DNA of 64,000 nt. Origin: Orientallactaga sibirica (taxonomy: Eukaryota; Chordata; Mammalia; Rodentia; Dipodidae). Shown here one piece after another: positions 37,102-48,779 of the stretch (position 1 is the stretch's first letter; each line of letters starts with the position of its first letter). The position numbers were made by a program, and so were the translations under genes. Below the pieces are notes generated by a model, which was not told where the DNA came from, made no database searches, and was given only the letters and a program-made list of their open reading frames with translations. The DNA is taken from the NCBI GenBank assembly GCA_036365145.1, contig JAEOAD010002231.1, positions 5,749,501 to 5,813,500 of the forward strand, read 5' to 3'.

Positions 37102-37345
37102 TGTTGGAGAGATGGCTTACTAGTCAAGGCACTTGCCAGAAAAGCCTAAGGACTCAGGTTTGATTCCCTAGTATCCACATAAGCCAGATGTTCAAGGTGG
37201 TGCATGCATCTGGAGTTTGTTTACAGTGGATAGAGGCCCTGGTCCACCCATTCTCTCCCCCTTCTCTCAAGTTAGTAAATAAATAAATGAATGAATGAAT
37301 GAATGAATGAATGAATGAATGAATAAATAAATAAATATTAAAAAG
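37102..37345 (+). repeat. DIP SINE with (GAAT)n tail
   Basis: GTTGGAGAGATGGCTTACTA head; the tail has expanded to a (GAAT)n array at 37288-37323. Confidence 0.85.
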
Positions 37346-37893
37346 AGAAACTACAGGAGTGTCGGGTGGGTGTTATTTCCATTCATGTTTCTCCTGCCAT
37401 CTTCAGAATTATGCTTAGAGTAAGTCTTGTAGATCAAACTCTTTGTAGACTAGGCAGTAAAAGTGTGTAACATCACTAAGTTTATAGGACCTTGTAATGT
37501 TTAATAATTTAACTGATATGAAACTTTTAGATAAATTGGCTTAACTTCACCCTCTCAATTTTTGATTATGTATATTGACTAGATATGTGTAGACTGAGAG
37601 TAATATCACTGGTTGCAGTCAGCTCCAGGTAGAAAAGAGAACTCATCTTCAGAAATAAGTTAATACCTCCAGAAATACTTCAGCATTAAAGTTGTAGTGT
37701 TGAACCTGAGAATCCTTTTTTTAAATTTTATAAGATTATGCAGTTTAATAAGAGCTAAGAGGCAATCTATAGTATTATTACAATATTTGAGTTACATGTA
37801 AAAGACTGGACTTGTATGAGAGAAAAAATGTTAGCATCACATTAATAAACTTTTTATTTTTATTTATTTACTTATTTGAGAGAGAGAGAAAGA

Positions 37894-37896
37894 TGA

Positions 37897-37952
<56 letters not shown>

Positions 37953-37953
37953 A
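37894..37953. repeat. (GAAA)n microsatellite
   Basis: About 15 tetranucleotide units in the tail of a reversed DIP copy; polypurine on the plus strand. Confidence 0.95.
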
Positions 37954-37967
37954 GAGAAAGAAAGGCA

Positions 37968-38190
37968 GGAATAGAGAGATGGATTAGCAGTTAAGCACTT
38001 GCCTGTGAAGCCTAAGGATCCCAGTTCAAGGATTGAGTCACCAGTACCCACGTAAGCCAGATGCACAAGTTAGCGCATACACCTGGAGTTCATTTGTAGT
38101 GGCTGGAGGCCCTGGTGCACCCATTCCCTTTCTCTCTCTCCCTCTTTCTCTCTCTCTCTAAAATAAATAAATAAATATTTATAAAAGAAA
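37968..38190 (+). repeat. DIP SINE nested in an opposite DIP
   Basis: GGAATAGAGAGATGGATTAG head, TC tail and AAATAAATAAATAAATAT. AAAGAAAG-type sequence flanks both ends, consistent with insertion into the tail of the older copy. Confidence 0.8.
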
Positions 38191-38376
38191 AGAAAGAAAG
38201 AGAGGCAGAGAGAGAGAGAGAAAGAGAGAGATGGTTGGGCATACCAGGTCCTCCAGCCACTGCAAACAAACTCCAGATGTATGCTCCATCTTCTGCATCT
38301 GGCATACTTGGGTACTGGGTAATCGAACTTGGGTCCTTGGGCTTCACAGGCAAGTGCCTTAACCATCTCTCCAGCA

Positions 38377-39816
38377 CACATCAATGAATTTTGAATATAA
38401 TATATTTTACAATTTCAAAGCAGTTTATATACCTTGTAACATAAATAAGGGTATCTTTATAGTAGTGTTTTTAAATCCTACAGATTGTACATTGTCTCCA
38501 GATATATCTGTGCAAATTATATATTTCTTGTCATTGTAACAAAAATAGCTAACTGAAGATATCTAACACTTTAAGCAAAAGTAGATTCAGCTAGATGAAA
38601 AATACAAAATATCACTTAATATCACACAATCCTAAAAACTTGGACTAACTTTTATGTTTTTCTCCCAATGGTAATTGGTTATTAACTTTGCCAAAGTTCT
38701 TCTTCAATAATTGTGCCTTATTCAGAACATTTCCTTGATAGTCAATTCAAAAAGTTATGTGATTGTGTTTTATGAACTCTTAAGAAAACTGTTTTCCCAA
38801 TATTATACTATTTACCAAACAAGGAATATTAATGCTTAAATTCTACCAAGAGAATAATGGACTACTCAAAATAAGATTGCAACTGCAATCACACGTTTTG
38901 GTTACTTCTAAGTATAAAATATTATTAAAAACTATTTAAATTCATCATGCATAGACAACAAAGTATGAAGCTTTATCTTTTTATTTAATGTAAGATATTG
39001 GCACTAGAAAAGTCAGATTTTAAGGATCCTGTGGGCTATTCACAAGCTAATTTAGAATACATTTACAGTTTTATGATGATGGATCATATGTAGAATCTAG
39101 GGTGATGGATCTAATAAACCTACAAGTTCATGAATCATTATCAAAATCACTACTTAAAACTAAATGCTGTATAAAGAAAAAAGAGCAGACAGAGAGTTAC
39201 AGATCTCATATTTAGGTTGTTTTGGTAAATAAATATACTTTTAAACGTTTTCAGTGTTAGTGACATCATTATCTTTCCTTAAGTACAACTAAGTAAGAAT
39301 TTGTCTCAACATCATCTGTCATGTGTTTTAGGATTTCAACTTAGAGTATTATTTTTAAGTACCTTAATCCCCTGTGACTGGAATTTGAATTCATTTGGTT
39401 GGAAATATAGAAAATTTGCCACTCCTCTTCCCCACATAGTACTTGCATAAATAAAACCTACTTCTTTTCTTCTACTTTGAGTGCAAAAAATGTAGTGACA
39501 TTTTATTGAATGTGATTTTTGAGACTCTTGGCAATGACAAAATACATCCAAATACATATGTATCTGAGACACATGAATCATTGCTAGCAACTTGAAATAA
39601 CTATCTAGAGCACAAATGCTAGAAAGCCAGTGATTAGCAAGATGAGAAAAAGTATATTAATTAACAGTTGTATGACGTAGACATAAAACATATTTAATAC
39701 ATTTATTGATTATAATTATTAAATGCATCTTTATGAAAAAAATGATGACAAGATATAAAATTGTAGGAAACAATGAGAGTAGTTAGGTCACAAGTTATTC
39801 CTCAAAAATTGTTTAG
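38377..39816. other. Intron sequence without recognisable feature
   Basis: Longest SINE-free stretch of the 35-42 kb cluster. No open frame above chance and no repeat I recognise. Confidence 0.6.
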
Positions 39817-39985
39817 AGGATGGTTAAAGGAGCTAGCTTGCAAATCTTTCTGGCCCAAGTTCAATTCCCAAGCCACCCAATTAAATTGGAAGCAAAAAGC
39901 AGAGCAAATATCTGGTGTTTTTTGCAGCAGCAAGAGACCCGGGCACACTCCCCATTCCCACTTATTTAAATAAGTAAATTTCTTA
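39817..39985 (+). repeat. Old, diverged DIP SINE
   Basis: Weak head (AGGATGGTTAAAGGAGCTAG), AAGTTCAATTCCCAAG box, TGTTTTTTGCAGCAGCAAGA and CACTCCCCATTCCCAC. The TC tail is lost. Confidence 0.6.
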
Positions 39986-40887
39986 AACATTGTTTAGTAA
40001 AAATGCCTGTTATGAAAATTCCATAGATAAAGTGTCACTCCAGGAAACGTGTTCTACAGTCTTATGAGAGCCTATTAATAAAGGACAATGAATGACTTAC
40101 CATTAGTTAGCACTGGTTGAATGCAGTTACTCCCAGTGTGTGTATGGGAAGCCCCTGTCTGTAGGAGGGACTTCAAGAGCTGCAGGGCTCTGCCCTCAGT
40201 GCTGCAGCCTGCAACAGTGACCAACATGAGCACTGGTTCCTTACTCATGGCAGTTAGCCGTATTGACAGAAATAGATATTAGATGACTGGATGGATTATG
40301 TAGCAGGGCAGCCAAGGTCCCTGGGCCATGATCATGATAAGCGTGTATGCCACAGTGCCTCAACAGTACCTTGATGTCTAACTGACCACAGAGACATCTT
40401 TGGATATCAGATTTGTGTTCTAGTTGTTGCCTCACCGAGTGTGATAATTAGACCCATGGCTCCAGTTTTCCTACTTCCTATGCAATGTTCATATGTGAGG
40501 TTTGAAAGTTACATACAAGGACCTTCTGGAATTAAAATCTATAGTTCTGATATCTAGTACTGTACTTTCTACATTACAAGCATTTCATACAAATTGATAT
40601 TTCCTTTTTCTTGTGATATTTGCTCCTTTTTTGAATATGTAAAATCTTGAAATTGGATGGAGAACTCAAGTCCACATACTAATACCTCCTTCTGATTTTC
40701 TTCTTCTTAATAAATAAGAACTTGTTAAGATGGCTGTAGACTTTGTCAAAACTTAGTAAAAATAAAAGATAATTTTAGTTTCCAGGTACTCTTAAGGTTT
40801 TGTATGCATCAGTTGTTATGAAAATAATAAATGGCAAATTCCTAACAATATTAACAACAGAAACAACCATTAAAAGGGAGGAGTGTT

Positions 40888-41116
40888 GGGGCTAGAGAAA
40901 TAGCTTAGCTGTTAAGGCACTTGCTTGCAAAGCCAAAGGACCCAGGTTCAATTCCCCAGGACCCACATAAACCAGATGCACAAGGGGGCACATGTGCCTG
41001 GAGTTCAGCCCTGGTGTGTCCATTCTCTCTCTGTCTCCTCTCTCTCTCTCTTCTCTCTCTCCCTGCCTATTTCTCTCTCTCTCTCTCTCTCAAATAAATA
41101 AATATTAAAATATTTT
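40888..41116 (+). repeat. DIP SINE with 18-bp target duplication
   Basis: GGGGCTAGAGAAATAGCTTA head, TC-rich tail of about 60 bases and AAATAAATAAATATT. TTAAAAGGGAGGAGTGTT occurs at 40870-40887 and 41117-41134. Confidence 0.92.
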
Positions 41117-41769
41117 TTAAAAGGGAGGAGTGTTATTCTTTTATCATTTATCAGACTAAACCTATCCTTTGCTCTTAAGAGTGTTTCTTCAAACAAGCTA
41201 AGCCAAAAATTTGAAAGCATGTTTCTTACTCTGTATGTTAATACTTGCATCATATTTTATGCTGCTAAATTGAACTTTGTATAACATTTGTCACTGTCTA
41301 ACTCCCAAGAAAGAGTAATCAAAGAAACAAAATATGAATGAAAATGCTCTCTATGTTGTCAGGAATGATAAATTCTCAGAGTTATATGCAAGCTGTTGAA
41401 AAATCTGGCTGTGTAAGGAAACTAGCATTTTACTGTTGACTCCTTGTGGCCAGTTTATCTCTTTGCACTTCAATGGTTTTGTTGCAATGGGAAAAAAATC
41501 TTAAGATTGTTCAAATGAGTGTGATTTATACTGCTAATATTAACACATCATGTATATGCCCTAGTTCATCTACAAAATATTTCAGCTATTTTGAGAACTT
41601 TTTTATTTTGGTTGATGAATCAAAAATCCCACTAGAAAATACTTGCCTTATATCTTTTGGAAATTATGTAAAACATAATCTTCAGGGAAAATTGAAAAAA
41701 ATATTCAATTTGTTCTTTAAAAACCTCACTGCCTAAATAACTAAAAATATTTTTAAAAGAGGTGGGGAT

Positions 41770-42000
41770 GGGCTGGAGAGATGGCTTTGCAGTTAAGGCG
41801 CTAGCCTGCAAAGCCTAAGGACCCATGTTCAACTCTCCATATCCCATGTAAGCCAGATGTACAAAGGTGAGGCAAGGGCAAGGTCACATGTACACATTAG
41901 ATGGCAGAAGTATCTGGAGTTCAACTGCACTGGCTGAGGCCCTGGCATGCCAATTTTTTCTCTTTCTCTCCCTGTCTCTCTCTCTCTTCAAAGAAATTTA
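41770..42000 (+). repeat. DIP SINE
   Basis: GGGCTGGAGAGATGGCTTTG head. The body holds an extra GGCAAGGGCAAGGTCACATG segment. Confidence 0.8.
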
Positions 42001-42002
42001 AA

Positions 42003-42058
42003 AGGTAGAAAGATGTCTCAGTGGTTAAGGCACTTGCCTGCAAATCCTAACAACCCAG
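42003..42058 (+). repeat. DIP SINE head fragment
   Basis: Only the tRNA-like head remains (GTCTCAGTGGTTAAGGCACT). It stops where the TRIM41 retrocopy begins; the missing 3' part was not found beyond the retrocopy. Confidence 0.7.
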
Positions 42059-42061
42059 TTG

Positions 42062-43760
42062 ACTGGACACTAAGATGGATTCCATTTTCATGACACCCAA
42101 CCATGTGCAGTCCCTTCATGGAAAGGACTTGTGTGCCATTTACCTCAATGACTTCTTGGGCTCTGTGTCCATATCTAGCAGGCATAGCTTCTTCCAAGGG
42201 TGTATAACTCAGTTGTGAGAGGAAAAAAGGTGAACAAGGGTGAATTGAACTGGTATGAGGTTGGAGGAGAGGAGGAAGTGCAGGCTGTAGAGACAAGCAG
42301 GATTTGAGACATTCCCATGCTAGGAAGATTATAAAGGTGATATGGAGGCATAGGTAGATCAAACTGGGACAACAGGTACTATGTGTGGGAGGAAGATGAG
42401 GAGGAAGACTTGAACCAGATGGGGAAAGATGAGGACATATAAAAAGTGTTGGAGGAGAGTGAGGAAGAAGTGTTAAACCAGGTCACCTAATTGCAGACAT
42501 CCCTAGCATCATGGAGGTGCTTCAACTATCCCTGGGGCTGAAAAAGTTTTCCCCAGTGAAGCTTCCATCTCAACCTTTAGTTGGCCAACATGGCTCAGAT
42601 GTTCTATCAGATGCTAACTCATGGTCAAGGGAGCAGTGTGAACAAGTAGAGCATCTGTCCCAGATACCAAGAAACCCTGAAGTTCTGAGAGGTGGACGGA
42701 GAAGCCATCTATGTGGTGCATCATGAACACAAGAGCCACAGTTGTGCCTTCAGCATTCAGATGATAAACATGGTTTCTAACCAAAGACCAGACAGGGCAA
42801 GAAAGGCAATTGTGAGAGGCTCAGAAAACTCAGTTGGGACACTCAGCAGCAACAGTCAGCCACCTTAAATAGACGGCCAAGTTGAGCTGAGTATTGGCTC
42901 AGGGCAGAAGGGGCCAGGGGTTTGTGGCTACTGCAGGACAAAAGGAATCTTTCAGTAGTGTGAAGAGGTACAGCTGCAGCCCTCAGAAACCCAGTCCTAT
43001 GTCCAGTACCAGCCTGATAGCCATGACTCTCATGACAGATGTCATTGCTGCAAGAGTGTACTTGACACTGGACCCTATCACAATAAACTTGACCATGATG
43101 CTGTAACCCTGGCTGCTAGGACTCTGACTGGCAGCATATCAGCAGAAGGTTGCTGACACTACAAGAATTTCTCAGCTGACTCTTGCATGCTGGGGACTGA
43201 GGGCTTCCACTCTCGATAGCACTAGTAGGAGACAAAGGTGGGTGGATAGAAGGGTGGGCAGTGTGTGATTCCTATTAATCAATCCATCATAAATAAAATA
43301 TAGGATGGGAGTGGGGGTGGTCCTCTCTTAGCAGTGGGGATGCCAGCTCCTCATCACTGCCATGATTACTGCCAACTCCACCTGCCTAGGTAGACAACTC
43401 CTGCTCCAGCAGGAAGTGTGGTGTGGTGTGTTGACATTACAGCAAACACTACCTGCACAGAGCCCAACAGAGCAGACACTGATGGACCTGTATGAGAAAC
43501 CAAGGTGCATTGGTGTGTGCCTGCACTATGAGGCTGGGCACGTGGGCCTCTATAGTGCAGAAAGTCTAGACCATATGCACCCTTCTAAGCTTGAGAGAGC
43601 CTTGGATATAATCTATGTTCTAGTGACACTTTGTAGTCTATCTATCACCTAACAACTTTTGTCCTCTGTTTTAAGACTGACATCAATTTATGTTCTTGAA
43701 ACAGTAGCTATGTGGAGAAATAAAATATTTATGTGCCTCATTTTTTAAAAAGAGAATAGT
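42062..43760 (+). pseudogene. TRIM41: TRIM41 processed pseudogene (decayed retrocopy)
   Basis: Intronless, frameshifted copy of the mRNA for TRIM41, a RING/B-box/coiled-coil/SPRY E3 ubiquitin ligase. The order of recognisable pieces follows the protein. The N-terminus MTPNHVQSLHGKDLCAIYL with the first RING residues is near 42094-42160; several RING cysteines are lost. An acidic linker reads YVWEEDEEEDL near 42380-42420. B-box remnants lie at about 42580-42740 (NLQLAN-like and EVDGEAI-like reads in shifted frames). A coiled-coil end is near 42915. The SPRY domain starts with RVYLTLDP near 43055, continues with NFSADSCMLG near 43165, and ends with SPTEQTLMDLYEKPRC and LHYEAGHVGLYSAES at 43470-43565. 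Much of the coiled coil is missing and stops and frameshifts are frequent. A 3'-UTR-like tail with AATAAA (43719-43724) and a short degraded A/T run closes it. Longest surviving frames are 60-100 codons. The parent was recognised from memory of the protein, not by search. Confidence 0.85.
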
Positions 43761-44539
43761 TTGTAGTTTGTAAGATTAAATACAGTGCTATTTATGTTAA
43801 ATTAGCCTGAATTCAGCAGAATCCTGTCTTCCACATTTTTCATATTCTTAATTCCTTACTTTGTAGTGATAAAGTCTTACCCTTCAAAAACTTAAAGAAA
43901 GTTTTAGGGTTTTTTTTATACCAGTTAAAGCTCAATATCATTTGTTCTAGATTAATTATATTTTTGTCAACTTGATTTTTATATCAATGTATACTTTAGA
44001 GCAAGTTTTCTTTTTTTACTAGGAGAGACCTTTTTAATAGCATTTTAAAGATATTGAGTTCAAGTTCCTTTGGGAAAGCTCCTACACAGATGAGGTTTTA
44101 GCCAGCTTTTATGAGCCTTTGATAATCTCGCCACAGTCTCCTTAAGTGTACAACTACCTCTTTCAGCTTTGCCAGATGACTGCTGTCACCATGCTGCTCA
44201 TCCCTCCACTTTACTCCTCACATCCAGGGAATTTTACCCATTTCCATTTAAATAAAAGAAAGTTTGTTATTTTGGATAGATAGTAGTAACCCCAATTATG
44301 TAATTAACTTTTTACAATTAGTTGAACTATGGACAAATTTAATAATTTTATAGGCCATGTTTTTTGGTAACCAGGTCTGTTCTTACCTGTCTATTCCCCA
44401 CCCCGCAGTATAGTGGTCCTATGCTAATAGGAATAAGATATAGCCCTGGCAGGACAGAGGACACATTTCTAAATTCTAAAGAAAGACACTTGTGTTCCTT
44501 GGCTGTCAAATTATCACTTTTACTTTACTTACAAAATCC

Positions 44540-45517
44540 AAGTGTTTAGTAGGCATGCAGGAGTCAGAGCTTGACGCTGACCTCCAAAGAAAAGAGTAAA
44601 AAGCTCTACCCTATACCTATCAAGGGAATGGATCTGGCATCAAAGAATTTTTGGCAGGTTCAGAATGAATACAGATCATTCAGCCATCCTCCATAAAACC
44701 CCTGTGACTCTTCTCTCCTTTGGAAATGGGGATCAGGAAGGTTATGGTCAACCATCTGACCTCAATATTCATCAGACCTGGATTTGAATTGAAAACAAAA
44801 CTTCTCTCTACAATGGAAAACAGAGATCATAGAGGCAACCTAGGGCCCATTTGACTTTCCACCAGGAAACAACAGTTAAACTGCCTTTGTAGATACGTCT
44901 ATAAAATCTTATCTTATGGTTTCCTCTAAATTGTGTGGCTGTCACAGACATGGTGGAGAAAAATAAATTCCATCATGCACTGTGAGCATATCTGAAATAT
45001 ATAGATTTCATATCCTCTCTTTACTTAAGAGTGTCTGAGTTAAACCCATTATCTTAATGATAAAAATGGTCAACAAAAAATGTTAGTCATTATTGAGAAA
45101 CCTATCTCAAGAGATCCTTTTACTATAATGTGTTTTTAGTCAGATATGCATGATACATTTTATGTTTTTTTCAAAAATTCTTTTTTTTCTCTTTTTCCGA
45201 TCAAAGCCATAGAAAATAGCCCAAGAATATGAATGTTCCTAAGTCCTATGTGGCCTGGAAAAACCATGAGGTCTTCAGGTACATGATAGTAAAGGGATGT
45301 CTTCAACCTGAGTATCTTATGTAGGGTTTTACCTCTCACCTGAAATAAAAGGATTTCTTTCCGCTCCCTTCCCTAAATCAGTGAGGGGTTAGGACAGAGA
45401 GCCTTAAGATCAGAGAACTTGATTTTCAGAGTGGAAGAGAAAGCAATAGGAAAAAAAAAGATTCTTAAACTAAAAACATAAAGTCAACATTAAGACAGCA
45501 TGTAGAGATAAGCATGG
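44540..45517. other. Unidentified sequence, possibly old LTR/ERV debris
   Basis: Less AT-rich than its surroundings. Stretches such as CTGAAATAAAAGGATTTCTT near 45340 look like an LTR polyadenylation region, but I cannot place a family or boundaries. Confidence 0.25.
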
Positions 45518-46255
45518 TGCAGTTATTTTAATTTAAGATATCCCCTGTAGGCTTATGTGTTTGAATACTTCATCCTTAGGTGGTGGCACTGCTTGGGAAA
45601 TGTCATAGTTTGAATGTGATAAGTTTACATGGCCCCGTAGACTCATATATTTTTGATGAACTTTTCCACTCGAGCCCCTAGCAGGCAGATCCCTGCTATC
45701 CAGGGTGGAGTGTGTGTCACTGGGGGTGGATCTTATTACTCAGCCCTAAGGTGTATTTGGGAGACCTGAATTCCAGCCCAAAGTTATGGAGAGAGCAGTT
45801 TGAAATCTGGCAGTCCCACTTGTTGCTTTGGTGTTTGCTGGCTGTTGGTGATATCACTCTGCTTGGATCTATGAACGGGAGCCAGCTTCTTCCCCATTAA
45901 TGGTGGGTGATCCCAAGGACTCTAAGCCTGGAATAAACCCATTCCTCCCATAAACTGTGTCTGGTTGGATGTTTGCCCTAGCAATACGGAGCTGACTACC
46001 TTAGGAAGTTCTGTGGAACCTTTTGGAGATGGAGCCTTGCTGCAGGAAATGGGTCACTGGAGAAAGATCTGGATGTTTTAGAGTTCAGCCCCACTTCCTG
46101 TTTGTCTTCTTCTTCCTGACCAGTTACAATGTAACCAGCTCGCTTAATCTGTTATGCCTTTCCTGCAATAACTAAATGTATTCCCTCAATTAAACACTTT
46201 CCAGGCATATGCTGCTTCCTTCCAGGTATTTGGTCACAGCAATAAGTAAAAAAAT
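45518..46255 (+). repeat. MaLR LTR, plus strand, split by an inner LTR
   Basis: Outer MaLR LTR. Its left part ends at GGCACTGCTTGGGAAA (45600) and its right part resumes GGAAGTTCTGTGGAACC (46004). It continues through GGAGCCTTGCTGCAGGAAAT and CCCACTTCCTGTTTG to a GGTCACAGCAATAAG end. The inner copy occupies 45601-46003. Confidence 0.75.
45601..46003 (+). repeat. Inner MaLR (MT-like) LTR inserted in an older LTR
   Basis: 403 bp starting TGTCATAGTTTGAATGTGA. AATAAA lies near 45932 in GGAATAAACCCATTCC. It is flanked by GGAAA (45596-45600) and GGAAG (46004-46008), an almost intact 5-bp target duplication. Confidence 0.75.
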
Positions 46256-47330
46256 ACCCATGGGAAATAAGCATATATGGTACCAAGCCCAGATTCCAAA
46301 AAGTTCCAGAAAGGTACTCGTACAGGGCTATTAGCTCCTATCTAGGTCAGTGTCAGAAGCCTCAAGTTCAGTAGAGGTTTTGCTGATCTTTCTAGAAGCA
46401 AATACTCTGAAGGCAGGGAGCTGGAAAAAATGATTAGTCAATATTTAAACTTCATAATTATTTATCAAGATAAAAATTTGACTTTGGTGTTTTCTAGCAT
46501 TGAAATAGTTGATTACACATCACATGATTCTGGAACAAAGCCAACCAGCCAATAAAACAAGCAGAGAAAACAAATTGCTCTCTGGAAATCCATGTCCCTT
46601 TATGCAGATCTGTGGGATAGAATATGTTTTTCAATTTCTCAACCTTTAAATTGCTGGTAATTAGCTGGGAGGTTTCCACAATCTCTCAAAACTGCCCTTG
46701 AAGCTTTTATAACCAGGCATCCTGAATAGCATCTCCTTCCAGATACAGACTCCTTTTAGTCTCCTGAACCAAATGGGCAGGAAGGAATAGCTCACAATTT
46801 CTCACACCTCAGGCATGAAATGCAATTTCAAACCTGTAGACTTTTTGTGTGCTTTCCTAATCCATTTGGTCCTTTTCCAGTCTGTTATAAGATTCTGTTG
46901 GCTGACACAAGGATCATTCATGACCCACCAGTCTGAAGAAACTTCTCAATAAAGATTTAGATAGAGTGGCTGAAAACTTTTCCCAGGACCATAGTGGCTA
47001 TACAGAAGCCATGGCCCCAATAAAATGTTTCCCTTGCCAACTTGGGACTCATCTCCAGCAGCATAAGTGGGCATGTCTGAGACAGGCCCCTTCGATACCA
47101 TTGTGTTTATACTTGAGGTTAAAAACCATAGCCCATCAACCATCAAGGACAAGTTCCCATCTGGGTCACCAATTTGAGATTGAATATGATGGGTTCAAAT
47201 TGTGGTGAATGAAAAGCTTAAATAAGCAGAGGCAAAATGTTAAGGAGTAGAGAAATATTTATCTCCTGAAGCAGGCAAGGAGTTATTTCCAAAGCTGTGT
47301 TTTCTTTGTACAAAAGAGGCATGGGAATTT
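46256..47330. other. Unidentified sequence, possibly old ERV debris
   Basis: Moderate GC. CTCAATAAAGATTTAG (46946) resembles an LTR polyadenylation site, and the minus strand reads TTGGTGACCCAGATGGGAAC near 47155-47174, reminiscent of a retroviral leader. No coding remnant; low certainty. Confidence 0.25.
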
Positions 47331-48779
47331 TATGCAGTGGGCATATGTACATATTCATATGGAGTTTGGTTCATTCCTATATATGCTTAGCTCATGGATA
47401 TTAAAGTGATGAACAGGAATGCTTCTAGGAATGCTCAACTTGCACTATAATGTTTTAATTGAAAATAAACGATTCATTGAAGGTATATCTGACCTAAAGA
47501 CCCCAGCCATGTTTAGTGGCTGCCACTACCACACATGTAAGCAACAATATTGAGAATTGTTTAAGTTATAGCTGATTTTATATAACTAGATTTACAGTCT
47601 TCAGGTGTTTTGTTTAAAGCTTAAATCCTTCTAAAGATTATGTTTTGAGTTACTGGATGCAACTCCATGTTTATTTTAGAAGGATACTATTGAGCTTGAA
47701 TAAGTTATATAACCAAAGGTATGTATCATAACCAGTAATTGAACTTGGCAAAATAACCGTAAGCTTCTGTTTAGTTTTAGTTCTTGTCTCTCTAGCCAAC
47801 ATTTATTGAGTTATCTATCTTTGCCAACAAGAACCCAAGATGTCAGAACTGCTATATTCTAAATCCACAAATATATTTGAGACACAATCAGGACTTAGCT
47901 CTGTGCTATGGCATATCTGACTATTCATGTTTTAGCATTACATGGGTTCAGGTATTCTTATATCTGACAAATCAACGCTCTGTTCTACATAGTGTATTTT
48001 GTTTAGACTTATCACAGATACTCTTGCTTTATTTTTAAATATAAAATTAAAAATTACTTTATGGAGTTAAAATTATTTTCTATAAAATTTGATTCTACTT
48101 ATTAATCTTGATAGAAGAAATAATAGGAAAATATGGAATGGATGGATGGATAAATTAATATAATTCTGTAAGTTACTCATGAGTGATAGAATGGGTGATA
48201 GCCTGAGTCAGAAGCTTGTAATCATGATACCAAGTTCAAATGCTGGCTCCAACAAATAAATTGGTTTATACAATGTATCACAGCTGTAGGTTAAAATTCT
48301 TCTAAAATAAAATGACAATATCAGTGATAACATTGAATATTGTGTGCTTTATATTTTGTAATTTAATATTCAAAATACCAATATGATATTTAGTATTTTT
48401 ACAAAGTATTACTTTACAAAGATATATCCTAAATTACTAAAAAAGAAAACCTTGAATATTCATGCACATGTATGGAATTTAAATGACATATTTCATGCTA
48501 AGCACACAAAAATATCTTAGCACACATAACTGTCCTCTATAAATGCCATCTGTCACTTTCAGCACTTTACTGTATGTAGGCCAATACCATGGAAGCCACA
48601 AGACTGCATGTGACAGAAAAGTGAAGAGTTATAAAATTATCTATTTATATTTTTAAACATAATAGTGACCTATGTTCTATAGTAAGGCATAGTTTCTAAA
48701 CAGCTAACACAGACACACACACATGTGTGTAGATATAATTTAATTGTCACAATTTTATCAACAAAGTAACCACGTCTCA

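Larger units (their letters stand above)
37850..38376 (-). repeat. DIP SINE, reversed, split by a plus-strand DIP
   Basis: Tail complement TTTATTTATTTACTTATTTG at the left and body/head complement at 38191-38376, ending CCATCTCTCCAGC. The pieces are separated by (GAAA)n and the opposite copy at 37968-38190. Confidence 0.75.

Noticed and set aside
37102..38376. Regularly spaced direct repeats resembling an array
   Set aside because: They are independent SINE copies with microsatellite tails; there are no uniform repeat-spacer units, so this is not a CRISPR array.
43362..43652. 96-codon open frame as a separate gene
   Set aside because: It is the SPRY portion of the TRIM41 retrocopy, out of frame with the upstream parts and lacking key residues.
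46946..47208. Overlapping open frames on both strands (68 and 80 codons)
   Set aside because: No recognisable protein, no start context; the stretch looks like repeat debris.
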